The notes: generated by a model not told the origin, from the letters alone. A stretch of 64,000 nucleotides of DNA from a virus (IMGVR_UViG_3300028844_005117:1-64000); one strand, 5' to 3'. Positions 1-7,396 are shown, counted from the stretch's first letter. Numbers and translations are program-made.

Positions 1-123
1 ATACGCCTTATCTTTTATGGTTTTAATTTCTTCTTTGGTTAAATCATTGTTAACCTCAAGTTCGTTGACCACACATAGATTTGCGTATGCTTGTTTAAGC
101 GAATCTAATGTATTATTAATCAT
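1..123 (-). CDS. Hypothetical protein, N-terminal part only (runs off left end)
   Basis: The reading frame opens with ATG at 123-121 and stays open to base 1, giving 41 visible residues. They are mostly helical and charged, with a single Cys near residue 18. The start overlaps the stop of the upstream lipoprotein gene as TAATG, which indicates translational coupling within one transcript. The family is not recognised from this fragment, and the rest of the gene lies outside the window. Confidence 0.6.
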   Translation of the reverse strand, partial: MINNTLDSLKQAYANLCVVNELEVNNDLTKEEIKTIKDKAY

Positions 124-359
124 TATTTATATATTACCTCAGTTGATAGTGTGGTGATGTGTGTAACACCGTCCATCGAATACCACTTAGTTACTGTTCC
201 AGAAAAATATTGTACATCAGAGATGTCTGTGGTTATTATTGTATCTGGATAGAACACCGTTATTGCTCCTATGACTTCATCTTCTGTGTGAGTTTTTTCC
301 TCGTCCATGATACAACTTGTCATGAATAACCCTAAACTTAATATTAATATCTTTTTCAT
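123..359 (-). CDS. Small predicted lipoprotein
   Basis: This 78-aa protein begins with a classical lipoprotein signal: a lysine pair, a hydrophobic stretch (residues 4-12) and a lipobox ending in Thr-Ser-Cys (Cys16). The mature part would be about 60 residues, acidic just after the cysteine (Met-Asp-Glu-Glu) and otherwise beta-rich. Lipidation should anchor it in the host envelope. Phage lipoproteins of this size often block superinfection at the cell surface; that role here is inference. A host-type promoter lies directly upstream (374-404), consistent with early expression by host polymerase. Confidence 0.75.
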   Translation of the reverse strand: MKKILILSLGLFMTSCIMDEEKTHTEDEVIGAITVFYPDTIITTDISDVQYFSGTVTKWYSMDGVTHITTLSTEVIYK

Positions 360-373
360 TTTATTATTTTTTA

Positions 374-404
374 TAAAGGTACAAATAATAATTCAATTAT
401 CCAA
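374..404 (-). promoter_or_regulatory. Host-type promoter (TTG-N20-TACCTTTA)
   Basis: On the minus strand TTG (404-402) is followed after exactly 20 bases by TACCTTTA (381-374), close to the Bacteroidota -33/-7 consensus TTG...TAnnTTTG. It lies 14 bases before the lipoprotein ATG and overlaps the end of the small upstream gene. Confidence 0.55.
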
Positions 405-557
405 ATTATCTTTATCTTTTTTTATTTCCTTTAAAAGTGATGGTAGTGCTTTTACCATCTTATATAGACCAGCATGTTTTTCTTCTTTTGAAATATGACA
501 TTCACAATTCTCAATTGTTTGTGGACATGTTGGACATTCTTCTACTTCTTTTTTCAT
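393..557 (-). CDS. Small Cys-rich protein (CxxC ... CxCH)
   Basis: A 54-aa reading frame starts at ATG 557-555, overlapping the stop of the YopX-like gene as ATGA. It carries CPTC at residues 8-11 and CECH at 18-21, spaced like a small zinc-binding knuckle, then a lysine-rich helical tail. The overlap and the placement of all its cysteines in the likely metal site argue that it is real. The function is unknown. Confidence 0.6.
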   Translation of the reverse strand: MKKEVEECPTCPQTIENCECHISKEEKHAGLYKMVKALPSLLKEIKKDKDNLDN

Positions 558-1021
558 GATATTACTTTTGTTTTATATTCATCCCATTTCTCTTCAAATG
601 TATGTCCAATTACTTCACTATCGGTATGTCCAATAAATTTGAATCCCCTACCATCGCTATGTAAATTAAGTCCAAGTTGAACAGCTTGGAATCCACCATG
701 AAGCCAAATAACTTCATAATATTTAACTGTTGGGTTTCTGACAACAAGACCATTCTCATCCCATTCACCACCGAAGGTAATAATATCACCCTCGTATATA
801 TCTTTATTATCCTTAGATTGTAATCCAGTCCATTGTTGAAGTATTCCATTCAAATCATCAGTCTCTCCCCAATAGACAACTTTAGTATCCAGCCATTCTT
901 GACCACTACAGAAGTCCCATTTACCATTACCGTATAGATATATCTTAGTATTCTCATTTTCGTAGAAGTGTTTTTTACTTGGTTTATCCCACGCTCTGTA
1001 TTTATGTTCTCTAGTTTCCAT
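554..1021 (-). CDS. YopX family protein
   Basis: This 155-aa protein has the YopX family layout: an N-terminal 'KYRAWDK' motif (residues 7-13), a central 'QWTGLQSKDNKDIYEGD' segment (about 63-79), and a C-terminal beta-rich part ending in a short acidic helix. YopX-like proteins are common in phages and prophages of low-GC hosts, but their biochemical role is not established. The gene sits in a run of overlapping minus-strand genes; its stop overlaps the next start (ATGA). Confidence 0.85.
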   Translation of the reverse strand: METREHKYRAWDKPSKKHFYENENTKIYLYGNGKWDFCSGQEWLDTKVVYWGETDDLNGILQQWTGLQSKDNKDIYEGDIITFGGEWDENGLVVRNPTVKYYEVIWLHGGFQAVQLGLNLHSDGRGFKFIGHTDSEVIGHTFEEKWDEYKTKVIS

Positions 1022-1023
1022 TG

Positions 1024-1359
1024 TTAATGTATTAAAATACTCTCTTTGGTATCGTGATATTTATCAAATCGCTCAACATCGTATTTAACACCGCCATTCC
1101 ACCCGTCTAACGCTTTGTAAGTACCAGCGTTAGGTCCACGCTCATATGTTGTCTGAATTACTGGTGTGTATATCCCACTAGCCTTAGTTGGGAATTGTAG
1201 ACCTCTAATTTCTGCTTCCTCGTCATAGTAGATTTGTTTCTTGGTACCTAATTCGATTTTTCTAATCATAATAGGTTGAACTGAACTATCTCTGAATGTC
1301 ATTACCTCTTGGTCTTGGTCATATTCTGACAATATCTTTATTAAATCTTTAACTTTCAT
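1024..1359 (-). CDS. Hypothetical phage protein
   Basis: This 111-aa protein starts with a short amphipathic helix ('MKVKDLIKILSEYDQDQEV') seen in many small phage proteins of unknown function. The rest is beta-rich with several aromatics. It overlaps the preceding gene by 11 bases and is separated from the YopX-like gene by 2 bases, so it belongs to the same transcript. No catalytic motif is visible. Confidence 0.65.
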   Translation of the reverse strand: MKVKDLIKILSEYDQDQEVMTFRDSSVQPIMIRKIELGTKKQIYYDEEAEIRGLQFPTKASGIYTPVIQTTYERGPNAGTYKALDGWNGGVKYDVERFDKYHDTKESILIH

Positions 1360-1915
1360 AATTATATTTTTCTTTACAAAATTTCTTGAATTTGAATATT
1401 CTATCCCAAAGTGTCATCTTTTTAAAGTCAGTTATTATATAGTTATCAATACTATACATCCCTTTTACAATCTCTTCATTGTGACTCATTTCTTTCTTTG
1501 TTTCACTAAGTTTATGATTAAGGTCTAATATGTCTTTACAGAGTCTTAGACTATGTCCCTTAAAATCTTTTCTAAGTCCAACAATCTCACGACCATGTTC
1601 ACGTGATAATTCGAGATATCGATGGCGTTCGGTCTGTAATTTATCCTCATATTCTTCACAACTTCTCATGTAAGCATAGTTGTCGATTAGGACTGGCATT
1701 CTATCACCACCCATAAGCATCTTATTAGGTTGCTTAAGTGATATTGGAATCCCATTCTTATTTCCAACTTCTTTAAGTAATTGTCTAGCTTGATTCATAT
1801 TCCCACCAACAACAAAGAAGGGTTTATTATAATGTCTAGCACCCTCTTTTAATAGTGTGGTGTGACCAGCACCTCTAGAGGTCTTTAGATATGTGTATAC
1901 GTGTTCTTTTTTCAT
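1349..1915 (-). CDS. Hypothetical protein with P-loop-like N-terminus
   Basis: The protein is 188 aa. Near the N-terminus 'SRGAGHTTLL' (residues 13-22) looks like a degenerate Walker A (R-G-A-G-x-T-T, lacking the usual Lys), followed by 'FFVVGG' and later 'MPVLIDNYAY', which could be a weak Walker B strand. The middle (about 85-150) is a long charged helix likely to form a coiled coil. I infer a small phage NTPase-like fold, but the missing lysine makes ATP hydrolysis doubtful. It overlaps both neighbours. Confidence 0.6.
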   Translation of the reverse strand: MKKEHVYTYLKTSRGAGHTTLLKEGARHYNKPFFVVGGNMNQARQLLKEVGNKNGIPISLKQPNKMLMGGDRMPVLIDNYAYMRSCEEYEDKLQTERHRYLELSREHGREIVGLRKDFKGHSLRLCKDILDLNHKLSETKKEMSHNEEIVKGMYSIDNYIITDFKKMTLWDRIFKFKKFCKEKYNYES

Positions 1916-2076
1916 AATAATTTATTATAATCATCTGCTAAGATAGCAACATAGGTATCACCCCACCATCCAAATGCACATTCATCAAATACCTTCTCCA
2001 TCTTAAATTCCTTAGAGTTGAAGTTATTAATTTTAATGTATGTTGATTCATTAGGGAATCTTACGTGTATCTCCAT
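1912..2076 (-). CDS. Small hypothetical protein
   Basis: A 54-aa frame runs from ATG 2076-2074, overlapping the upstream stop as TAATG, to TGA at 1914-1912, overlapping the next ATG as ATGA. Perfect coupling on both sides supports it as a real gene. The protein is mixed alpha/beta, with 'FGWWGD' near residue 35 and no recognised family. Confidence 0.65.
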   Translation of the reverse strand: MEIHVRFPNESTYIKINNFNSKEFKMEKVFDECAFGWWGDTYVAILADDYNKLL

Positions 2077-2603
2077 TATCTTCCAATTAAAAGTCTTCTA
2101 CGATTAGTCTTGATACCAATTATTTTAGTTAGTTCCGATAATACTTCCTTATCAATCCCATCAGCAAATTGCTCTGATAACATAGCCGTTAATTCAGCCT
2201 CAGCATCTGTATTAGATACTGTCCAACCATTACGACCAGTACTATTTTCACTGACTTTACGAATGGACCCATCAACACTCGTTAATTTCTTTACATAATC
2301 AGTAACAACTAACATATGACTATGACCAGCGTTACCAACAATCTTTATAATATTCTTATTTGATTCAGTGAATATTACTTTATACCTACTACCAAAAGAA
2401 CCGTTATTATAGTGTTCCAAGGATTCTATAATCTTTTTTATATTTGATGAAATATATAAAAGATTACCACCACCACTATTATATTTCCTATGGATAATAG
2501 CGGATAGTTCATTGATTTTAGTCATCAATGTTTGATTCCATGCAGATTGTGATGGAAAATTACCATTAGGGGGGTTATATGACCAAGTTAAATTACTACG
2601 CAT
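2076..2603 (-). CDS. Capsid-protein-like fragment with swapped segment order
   Basis: This 175-aa protein contains two segments closely similar to the major capsid protein encoded at 36761-38530, in reversed order. Residues about 22-67 ('WNQTLMTKINELSAIIH' and the following Gly-Gly/Ser-Ser strand to 'LEHY') match the capsid segment that follows the 'WDYNGW' region. Residues about 133-160 ('DAEAELTAMLSEQ' through 'EVLSELTKI') match the segment that comes just before it in the capsid protein. It is too short to form a capsomer alone. It ends in a basic tail 'IKTNRRRLLIGR' resembling that of the gene two upstream. Possible roles are an assembly modulator or a decoy for capsid-sensing host defences; neither is shown. 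Confidence 0.8.
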   Translation of the reverse strand: MRSNLTWSYNPPNGNFPSQSAWNQTLMTKINELSAIIHRKYNSGGGNLLYISSNIKKIIESLEHYNNGSFGSRYKVIFTESNKNIIKIVGNAGHSHMLVVTDYVKKLTSVDGSIRKVSENSTGRNGWTVSNTDAEAELTAMLSEQFADGIDKEVLSELTKIIGIKTNRRRLLIGR

Positions 2604-2769
2604 CTCTTAGTTTGTTTAGTAATATATAATTATCGTAAGTAAGTGTCACTTCAACATCCTTAGGTGTACGTCTTGAATGGTGCCACTTGATATCTATTTC
2701 ATCACCATAATATAGAATGTCTTTTAATTTATCCATACATTCACGTTTCACATATATTGTTATCTTCAT
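2596..2769 (-). CDS. Small hypothetical protein
   Basis: A 57-aa frame starts at ATG 2769-2767 (ATGA overlap with the upstream stop) and ends with TAG at 2598-2596, overlapping the next gene by 8 bases. It is rich in Lys, Asp and Tyr with a beta-hairpin-like pattern. The tight packing supports it as real. The function is unknown. Confidence 0.65.
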   Translation of the reverse strand: MKITIYVKRECMDKLKDILYYGDEIDIKWHHSRRTPKDVEVTLTYDNYILLNKLRDA

Positions 2770-3149
2770 AATCCTATTAATAAAAGTTTTCGGTTTGTTT
2801 TAATTTCATCCTTAATTTCATCTTTAGTCATTATAGAATTGTACATGAACTCACTAAGTGGAATTGCCCTACCTCTAAAGCTTCTGATGGGGTTAAAATG
2901 TGTTGGGTCGTAGGTTGTTGGTCCGAAGTATAAGGAATCACCTTGTGGGTAAATAACTATCTTACTAAATGGGTTTCCTTCAATGAATTCCCTAATAGAT
3001 TTTCTATAGGTAAGCATCGGATACGTTTTATTGCTTACTTTTCCATTTTCATCACAATCAATATGTGTATATGTTGGCATGTCTACGACCTCAACCAACG
3101 GCATTTGTTCTAATTGTTCACGTGTATAATCTTCCGTTATTTGACTCAT
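2766..3149 (-). CDS. Hypothetical protein
   Basis: This 127-aa protein is first in the run of overlapping minus-strand genes going down to position 1024, behind a strong host-type promoter at 3168-3198. It is beta-rich and aromatic in the middle. Its last residues, 'EIKTNRKLLLIGL', closely match the tail of the capsid-like fragment two genes downstream although the rest of the two proteins is unrelated. The family is not recognised. Confidence 0.65.
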   Translation of the reverse strand: MSQITEDYTREQLEQMPLVEVVDMPTYTHIDCDENGKVSNKTYPMLTYRKSIREFIEGNPFSKIVIYPQGDSLYFGPTTYDPTHFNPIRSFRGRAIPLSEFMYNSIMTKDEIKDEIKTNRKLLLIGL

Positions 3150-3167
3150 AATTTCTAAATATTAACA

Positions 3168-3198
3168 CAAATATATTATAAAAAACACTACCATGCAA
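3168..3198 (-). promoter_or_regulatory. Host-type promoter (TTG-N20-TATATTTG)
   Basis: Minus strand: TTG at 3198-3196, a 20-base spacer, and TATATTTG at 3175-3168, a full match to the Bacteroidota housekeeping consensus. It lies 18 bases before the ATG at 3149 and should drive the overlapping minus-strand gene run. Confidence 0.75.
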
Positions 3199-3215
3199 TA
3201 ATTTCTCAAAATAGA

Positions 3216-3246
3216 TTGTATATATGAAAAGAATTTACTATATTTG
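3216..3246 (+). promoter_or_regulatory. Host-type promoter (TTG-N20-TATATTTG), divergent
   Basis: Plus strand: TTG at 3216-3218, a 20-base spacer, and TATATTTG at 3239-3246. It overlaps the first ATG of the downstream reading frame (3224), so that ATG is probably not used; see the gene starting at 3251. Confidence 0.7.
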
Positions 3247-3250
3247 CACT

Positions 3251-3700
3251 GTGAAAATACTGACTAGATTATTTAGGAAAAAGAAAAATCATTATGATTT
3301 CAAATTTATGGAATTCGATGATGGGGATGCTTGTGCTAGTTTCACAACTAAACATGGGTTTGTTTATTTAGTTGAGTTGGATTGGGGTGATGGTGTTTTT
3401 GATGTGGAATTTGGTTTAATTAACGCTAAGATATACAATACAACTAACGCTCACGACCAATACAAGATTTTAAATACAATTAGTGAAGTGGTTAAGGTTT
3501 CGATTAAGCATGCTAAAAAAATGACTGGTGAAGAATTCCATAGTCTTGAATTCAAGAGTAGTAAGATTAGAAATGGTAATGAGGATAATAGTGATAAAAT
3601 CAGAAATAGATTTTTCATTAGATTTATTACCAGAGAATACCCAGATGCAAAGATAAGTCATCGAAAAGATGGGTCTGTCTTAATTAGACTTATTGGTTAA
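3251..3700 (+). CDS. Hypothetical alpha/beta protein
   Basis: The open frame reaches back to ATG 3224, but that codon lies inside a full-consensus promoter (3216-3246). The in-frame GTG at 3251 falls about where transcription should begin and would give a leaderless 149-aa product; ATG 3308 is the other choice but would cut into the first predicted strand. The protein has a basic start, paired strands rich in Asp and aromatics ('VYLVELDWGDG'), then a helix and a C-terminal 'KDGSVLIRLIG' strand. No family is assigned. It ends convergently, overlapping the next minus-strand gene by 21 bases. Confidence 0.65.
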   Translation: MKILTRLFRKKKNHYDFKFMEFDDGDACASFTTKHGFVYLVELDWGDGVFDVEFGLINAKIYNTTNAHDQYKILNTISEVVKVSIKHAKKMTGEEFHSLEFKSSKIRNGNEDNSDKIRNRFFIRFITREYPDAKISHRKDGSVLIRLIG

Positions 3701-4072
3701 CCTATCCAAGGCTTCAATTTCCCTTTCAGTTAAGTAATCAAGACCACCACGTTCACTTATTAGGTCTAGACCTTCATTGATTGTCTTAGGCACTCTAGTT
3801 AGATTTAAAAACCTTCTAAAGTTCTTTTGTTCTTCTTCAATAAATTTAGTGTTGAGTAATTTGTTTGTGAATGTTTCTGTTAACTCTATGCAAGCTATCT
3901 CTGTTTCATCACCAACACGCTTTCTTATATCGGCTGTTGTTAATTTAGTTTCTATACATACAATAACATCAGTAATCGATACAATAAGACTACACTCTGA
4001 TTCTAGTGTTTCCATTACAATATCCGAATCATTAATATTACCTGTCCATATAATATACCTAATAATCTCCAT
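3680..4072 (-). CDS. Hypothetical protein
   Basis: A 130-aa protein with an N-terminal alternating beta/alpha half, including a hydrophobic 'SLIVSITDVIVCIE' strand, and a helical C-terminal half ending in 'LTEREIEALDRLTN'. It follows the 4078-4920 gene by 5 bases on the same strand and is presumably co-transcribed with it. No recognisable motif. The plus-strand frame opposite it was judged a shadow. Confidence 0.6.
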   Translation of the reverse strand: MEIIRYIIWTGNINDSDIVMETLESECSLIVSITDVIVCIETKLTTADIRKRVGDETEIACIELTETFTNKLLNTKFIEEEQKNFRRFLNLTRVPKTINEGLDLISERGGLDYLTEREIEALDRLTNKSN

Positions 4073-4077
4073 ATTAA

Positions 4078-4920
4078 TTATGGTCTATTTAAAAAATATA
4101 ATTTATCGTATAGGTCTTCTCTATTCATAGCTTTGATTTCAGCATGTATCTTATCTGGATTACTTCTGAATAGATTCTTAAGTCTTTTGATTATTTTAGC
4201 TTCTTCTCTATATTTCTTATCAGCACCCTTAAGTTTAGCCGCTCCCTCTCTATCACCACCTTTAATCATGTCTATTCTTTGGATTGCAATATCTCTTAAT
4301 TTAGAGTCAATCTCAGTTTCATAATCATTAGTATCATGTGTTATCGGAGCACCTAGTTTATCAGCCTTTGCCTTTTTAGCCTCAGCCTTAGCAATTTCTT
4401 CTGGTGTATTTTTATTCTTTTGTATTTCTTCACCTTTGTTATCATCGTAACCAGCATTGTCTTCCATAAAATCTAGTATTGCACTACCCATGAAGAACAT
4501 TATTTTAGTCTTAGCATCTTCTGCTGGGGATTTCCCGATAGTTTTAAAGTTCTTTTCTGGACTATCATATTCTGGGTGTGCCATTCCTCTATTAGCTCTA
4601 ACATAAAATAATCTGACACGACCATTCTTTGTATCTTCATAATCACCAATCTTATTTTGGTAACCAATTCCAGTCTCACCAACTCTAAAGGTTCCATTAT
4701 CGCTAAGTCTACCAACATAAACACCTTCACCATCGTCAGTACCACCGTATGCATTTGGGTTTTGTTCGTAATCTTTTCTAGCTTGTATGATTTGTGCCCT
4801 CATGGTGTTAATCATACCTTGAGTAATATTCTTCTTATAGTTTTTATCCATAACTGGATTACTAGGGGTGTGACTAGCTTCTAATAAGACTCTTAATTTA
4901 TTTATTATGAATGACCTCAT
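4078..4920 (-). CDS. Hypothetical protein, candidate internal head protein
   Basis: This 280-aa protein begins with 'MRSFIINKLRVLLE' followed by Ala-Ser. That looks like a T4 capsid-targeting peptide with a prohead-protease site (Leu-Leu-Glu14, then Ala15). A beta-rich block follows ('GVYVGRLSDNGTFRVGETG', residues about 65-83) with weak resemblance to GIY-YIG/T5orf172 nuclease cores, then a lysine/glutamate-rich helical C-terminal half. A late-type promoter element sits just upstream. I infer co-packaging in the head; nuclease activity is only a possibility. Confidence 0.6.
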   Translation of the reverse strand: MRSFIINKLRVLLEASHTPSNPVMDKNYKKNITQGMINTMRAQIIQARKDYEQNPNAYGGTDDGEGVYVGRLSDNGTFRVGETGIGYQNKIGDYEDTKNGRVRLFYVRANRGMAHPEYDSPEKNFKTIGKSPAEDAKTKIMFFMGSAILDFMEDNAGYDDNKGEEIQKNKNTPEEIAKAEAKKAKADKLGAPITHDTNDYETEIDSKLRDIAIQRIDMIKGGDREGAAKLKGADKKYREEAKIIKRLKNLFRSNPDKIHAEIKAMNREDLYDKLYFLNRP

Positions 4921-4927
4921 GGTATCT

Positions 4928-4942
4928 TTTTTATATAAATAT
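4928..4942 (-). promoter_or_regulatory. Putative late promoter element
   Basis: Minus strand reads TATTTATATAAAA starting 21 bases before the ATG at 4920. The same core recurs upstream of most head genes in the window. Confidence 0.5.
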
Positions 4943-5003
4943 TTGCTAATATCAAATAAATTGCGTATTATTGCATTAATTAATTAATTTAAATAAATTC
5001 AAT

Positions 5004-5180
5004 ATGAAAAAATTTAGTATAATAGTATTAATAATTATAGGACTTATCTTAGCCTTATATGTTGGTGGGTTCCTTGTAGGGATTACTATGATGTTGTTTA
5101 AGATAATGATTGGAGTTCTTGGACTTGGTTTATTCATTGGTGGATTCTACGTTGGTAGATGGACCAAAAAACAACAATAA
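5004..5180 (+). CDS. Small two-helix membrane protein
   Basis: A 58-aa frame from ATG 5004 to TAA 5180 encodes two hydrophobic, glycine-rich segments (residues about 5-27 and 33-50) and a basic C-terminus ending 'GRWTKKQQ'. The next gene starts one base after its stop. Small double-spanning phage proteins can be holins or membrane modifiers; there is no lysis neighbour here, so the role is open. Confidence 0.6.
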   Translation: MKKFSIIVLIIIGLILALYVGGFLVGITMMLFKIMIGVLGLGLFIGGFYVGRWTKKQQ

Positions 5181-5181
5181 T

Positions 5182-6042
5182 ATGAAAGTAGAAAACTTTA
5201 AATATAATAGTGATAATATTAAAGAAGGTGATTGTTGTCCAGAGTGTAATGCACTTTGGGATGGTGGTGATATCTATGAACATTTTTTAGAAGCCAAGTT
5301 TAATCCCAATCACGAACAACATAATTATTATAAAGATAGAACTATCGATGAGATAAAAGAAACTGCTGGTGGTTATGGTTGGACTGAGGAAACCAAAGTT
5401 AGGTTCGGTAAGGTAATTGGTATGGATTGTTCAATGGACCCCTTAGATGAAAGTGAAGACGGAAAGTATGATGGTGTTTCTTATTGGCAATGTCCAAAGT
5501 GTCAAATAGCTTGGCATAGATTCAAGGGTACTAGAACTGATAGGTTCGTTAAGTCAGCGCAAGCTTCCGTCATTAAGAAACTTAATGAGTTAGAGGAAGA
5601 AAATGATAAGGAATCAAAGATAATCATCTACAATGCAATGCAAACACCAGATGGTACTATCATTGAATCTACGCACAGACATGATTATACAACTCATATA
5701 GATAAAAATGGTGAGACTTATATGGTTGACGGTGGGAATGAATACCTTAAGAGAAGTGTGAATGAGGTTCCAGCTAAGGACTTAACTATGTATCTTGAGG
5801 ATTGGACACCAGAATTCCATGAAAAGGCTAGGAAGGTAGTCAAACGAGGTGGTAGAGGTAAGAGTGGTGACCAACCACTTACTTGGGTTCCAATTTGTGA
5901 AATGAATGATGGTTGGGTAGCCGCAACTATCGATTATAATACTGACCGTGGAGCGGAAAGTCATTGGTTTACCTATTTATTAGTAAAGGAGGTTGAATAC
6001 CGAGAGAAAAATTCTATAACAATTGAAGAACAAGAAGTATAA
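5182..6042 (+). CDS. Zinc-ribbon hypothetical protein
   Basis: The start is ATG 5182, one base after the previous stop; the longer frame from 5110 would overlap the membrane-protein gene. The 286-aa protein has 'CPEC' near residue 19 and 'CPKC' near residue 101, which together could bind one zinc. The C-terminal half contains 'RGGRGKSGDQPLTWVPI', a pattern I associate with a domain common in T4-like phage unknowns. I have no function to offer beyond probable metal binding. Confidence 0.65.
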   Translation: MKVENFKYNSDNIKEGDCCPECNALWDGGDIYEHFLEAKFNPNHEQHNYYKDRTIDEIKETAGGYGWTEETKVRFGKVIGMDCSMDPLDESEDGKYDGVSYWQCPKCQIAWHRFKGTRTDRFVKSAQASVIKKLNELEEENDKESKIIIYNAMQTPDGTIIESTHRHDYTTHIDKNGETYMVDGGNEYLKRSVNEVPAKDLTMYLEDWTPEFHEKARKVVKRGGRGKSGDQPLTWVPICEMNDGWVAATIDYNTDRGAESHWFTYLLVKEVEYREKNSITIEEQEV

Positions 6043-6111
6043 AGATTTTAATTTTATTTTTTTAATAATATTGATTTGCCTATTAGGTACGTTGATGCAA
6101 TATTTTATTTT

Positions 6112-6354
6112 ATGAGTTTAAGAAATTCTGCAAGATATATGTATGGATTCATTATTGGAATGTGTTTTGAATATATTATAAGGGTTGAGCTATTAATATA
6201 TCCGATAGTGATAATACTATGTATGTTAACTATTATGGTTGTTGATTTAGTTTCAGAACATAGAACTAATACACAATATAACAAATACTATAAGGCTAGG
6301 AATAAACGGTTAAGTGATTATGAAAATTTTCTTAAGTCAGAAAAAGAAGGTTAA
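6112..6354 (+). CDS. Small membrane protein
   Basis: An 80-aa protein starting at ATG 6112 (an in-frame TTG at 6076 would add 12 residues). Two hydrophobic segments at about residues 11-25 and 28-47 are followed by a charged Tyr/Lys-rich tail predicted to be cytoplasmic. It ends 4 bases into the convergent HNH gene. The function is unknown. Confidence 0.55.
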   Translation: MSLRNSARYMYGFIIGMCFEYIIRVELLIYPIVIILCMLTIMVVDLVSEHRTNTQYNKYYKARNKRLSDYENFLKSEKEG

Positions 6355-6884
6355 CGTTTTTTACGTCTTTTCTTTTTCCATGGATGGTCGGTAACTCTAG
6401 GTTTATTTTGAGCCTCAGTTATTAACTTCTCTTCCGTTTCATAGTGTTCTGTAAGAACTGTTAGGTCTATGGTCCACTCATGTTTAGAACGTTCCTTATA
6501 TACATCAAATTCCTTAGCAACGTGAGTCACAACTTGTTTATGTGACCAACCATTAACCTTTTCAAGGTGTTCAAATGCGATTGCTTGGTTACCCATAGCA
6601 TTAGCCCTACCAATGTGTTTCACAATATGACACTTAGGACACAACGATACAAGCCCATCTAATTTCTGGATATGTGTTTTTTCATTATAATTCCATATCT
6701 CATGACATTCAAGGGCATGTTTATAACCTTGGTCTAGACCACTTTCCTTACAAATCTCACACACATAGTTAGCGTGTTCGTAAGATATCTTTCTAAGTCT
6801 ATCCCATTCCTTTTTTGGTAGAAGACTTCTAACATTGGAGTACCAACAAGTAGACGGAACCAACTCAACACCTAATCTAGCCAT
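6351..6884 (-). CDS. HNH-type endonuclease-like protein
   Basis: The 177-aa protein has the zinc-supported HNH layout: 'CEIC' (about residues 42-45), 'LECHEIWNYN' (58-67) carrying the catalytic-type His, and 'CPKCHIVKH' (82-90). The C-terminus is strongly basic. HNH proteins nick or cut DNA and occur in phages as homing nucleases, packaging factors or recombination enzymes. It overlaps the PD-(D/E)XK-like gene upstream by 13 bases, and both should be transcribed from the promoter at 7349-7379. It is not inserted in another gene, so a free-standing homing endonuclease is possible but unproven. Confidence 0.8.
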   Translation of the reverse strand: MARLGVELVPSTCWYSNVRSLLPKKEWDRLRKISYEHANYVCEICKESGLDQGYKHALECHEIWNYNEKTHIQKLDGLVSLCPKCHIVKHIGRANAMGNQAIAFEHLEKVNGWSHKQVVTHVAKEFDVYKERSKHEWTIDLTVLTEHYETEEKLITEAQNKPRVTDHPWKKKRRKKR

Positions 6885-7345
6885 GATTTAGGGATTAATC
6901 TTACTTTGAAGTACTTCTTGAATTGGTATCTAGGGATAAGTACCCCAGAAGTGTTGCTACCTTCATCACCAGCTTGTTCAGTTATTTTAAAATCATTATC
7001 TCTAATTAATTTCTTTAGGTCACTTGTTGATATGTACCATAGTTCATCAAAGTATTTATAATACATTACAAACCAATCCGCTTCTGTTACATGTATTCCA
7101 GATGGTCCATTTCTAGATTCAATTTCGATAAACATATTTGTTGTGTCAGCATATGGTTTACACGTTACATCAGTCTTTACTTCATATTTGACACCATCTT
7201 TCTTAGGGAAATCAAACGTTAGGTCATGTGTTTTGGTTTTATTATCTTTTAGGAATTTACCACCCATTGATTCCAAATCTTTGATAACAATCTTCTCACC
7301 ATCTTCACCAATAATGATATCCTCTTTAAAGTTATAATTTGCCAT
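6872..7345 (-). CDS. PD-(D/E)XK-like nuclease
   Basis: The 157-aa protein starts with a short acidic helix. It then shows 'HDLTFDF' (about 40-46), 'YEVKTDV' (53-59) and 'FIEIESRNGPSGI' (72-84), which match the Asp, (Glu)-x-Lys and following strand of restriction-endonuclease-fold enzymes. 'EADWFVMYY' then resembles the strand that often follows the core. I infer a phage DNA-processing nuclease, for example resolvase- or restriction-like. It is translationally coupled to the HNH gene. Confidence 0.7.
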   Translation of the reverse strand: MANYNFKEDIIIGEDGEKIVIKDLESMGGKFLKDNKTKTHDLTFDFPKKDGVKYEVKTDVTCKPYADTTNMFIEIESRNGPSGIHVTEADWFVMYYKYFDELWYISTSDLKKLIRDNDFKITEQAGDEGSNTSGVLIPRYQFKKYFKVRLIPKSWLD

Positions 7346-7348
7346 AGT

Positions 7349-7379
7349 TAAATATACTACTAAATAAACTAAAAATCAA
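7349..7379 (-). promoter_or_regulatory. Host-type promoter (TTG-N20-TATATTTA)
   Basis: Minus strand: TTG at 7379-7377, a 20-base spacer, and TATATTTA at 7356-7349, only 3 bases before the ATG at 7345. The transcript would be nearly leaderless. Confidence 0.6.
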
Positions 7380-7381
7380 CC

Positions 7382-7396
7382 ATATTTATATAAAAA
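7382..7396 (+). promoter_or_regulatory. Putative late promoter element
   Basis: Plus strand ATATTTATATAAAAA ends 8 bases before the ATG at 7404. It shares the intergenic gap with the host-type promoter pointing the other way, so early and late transcripts diverge here. Confidence 0.5.

Noticed and set aside
3777-4130. 117-aa plus-strand open frame
   Set aside because: It covers parts of two minus-strand genes that fit together with short spacing; hydrophobic composition is typical of a shadow frame.
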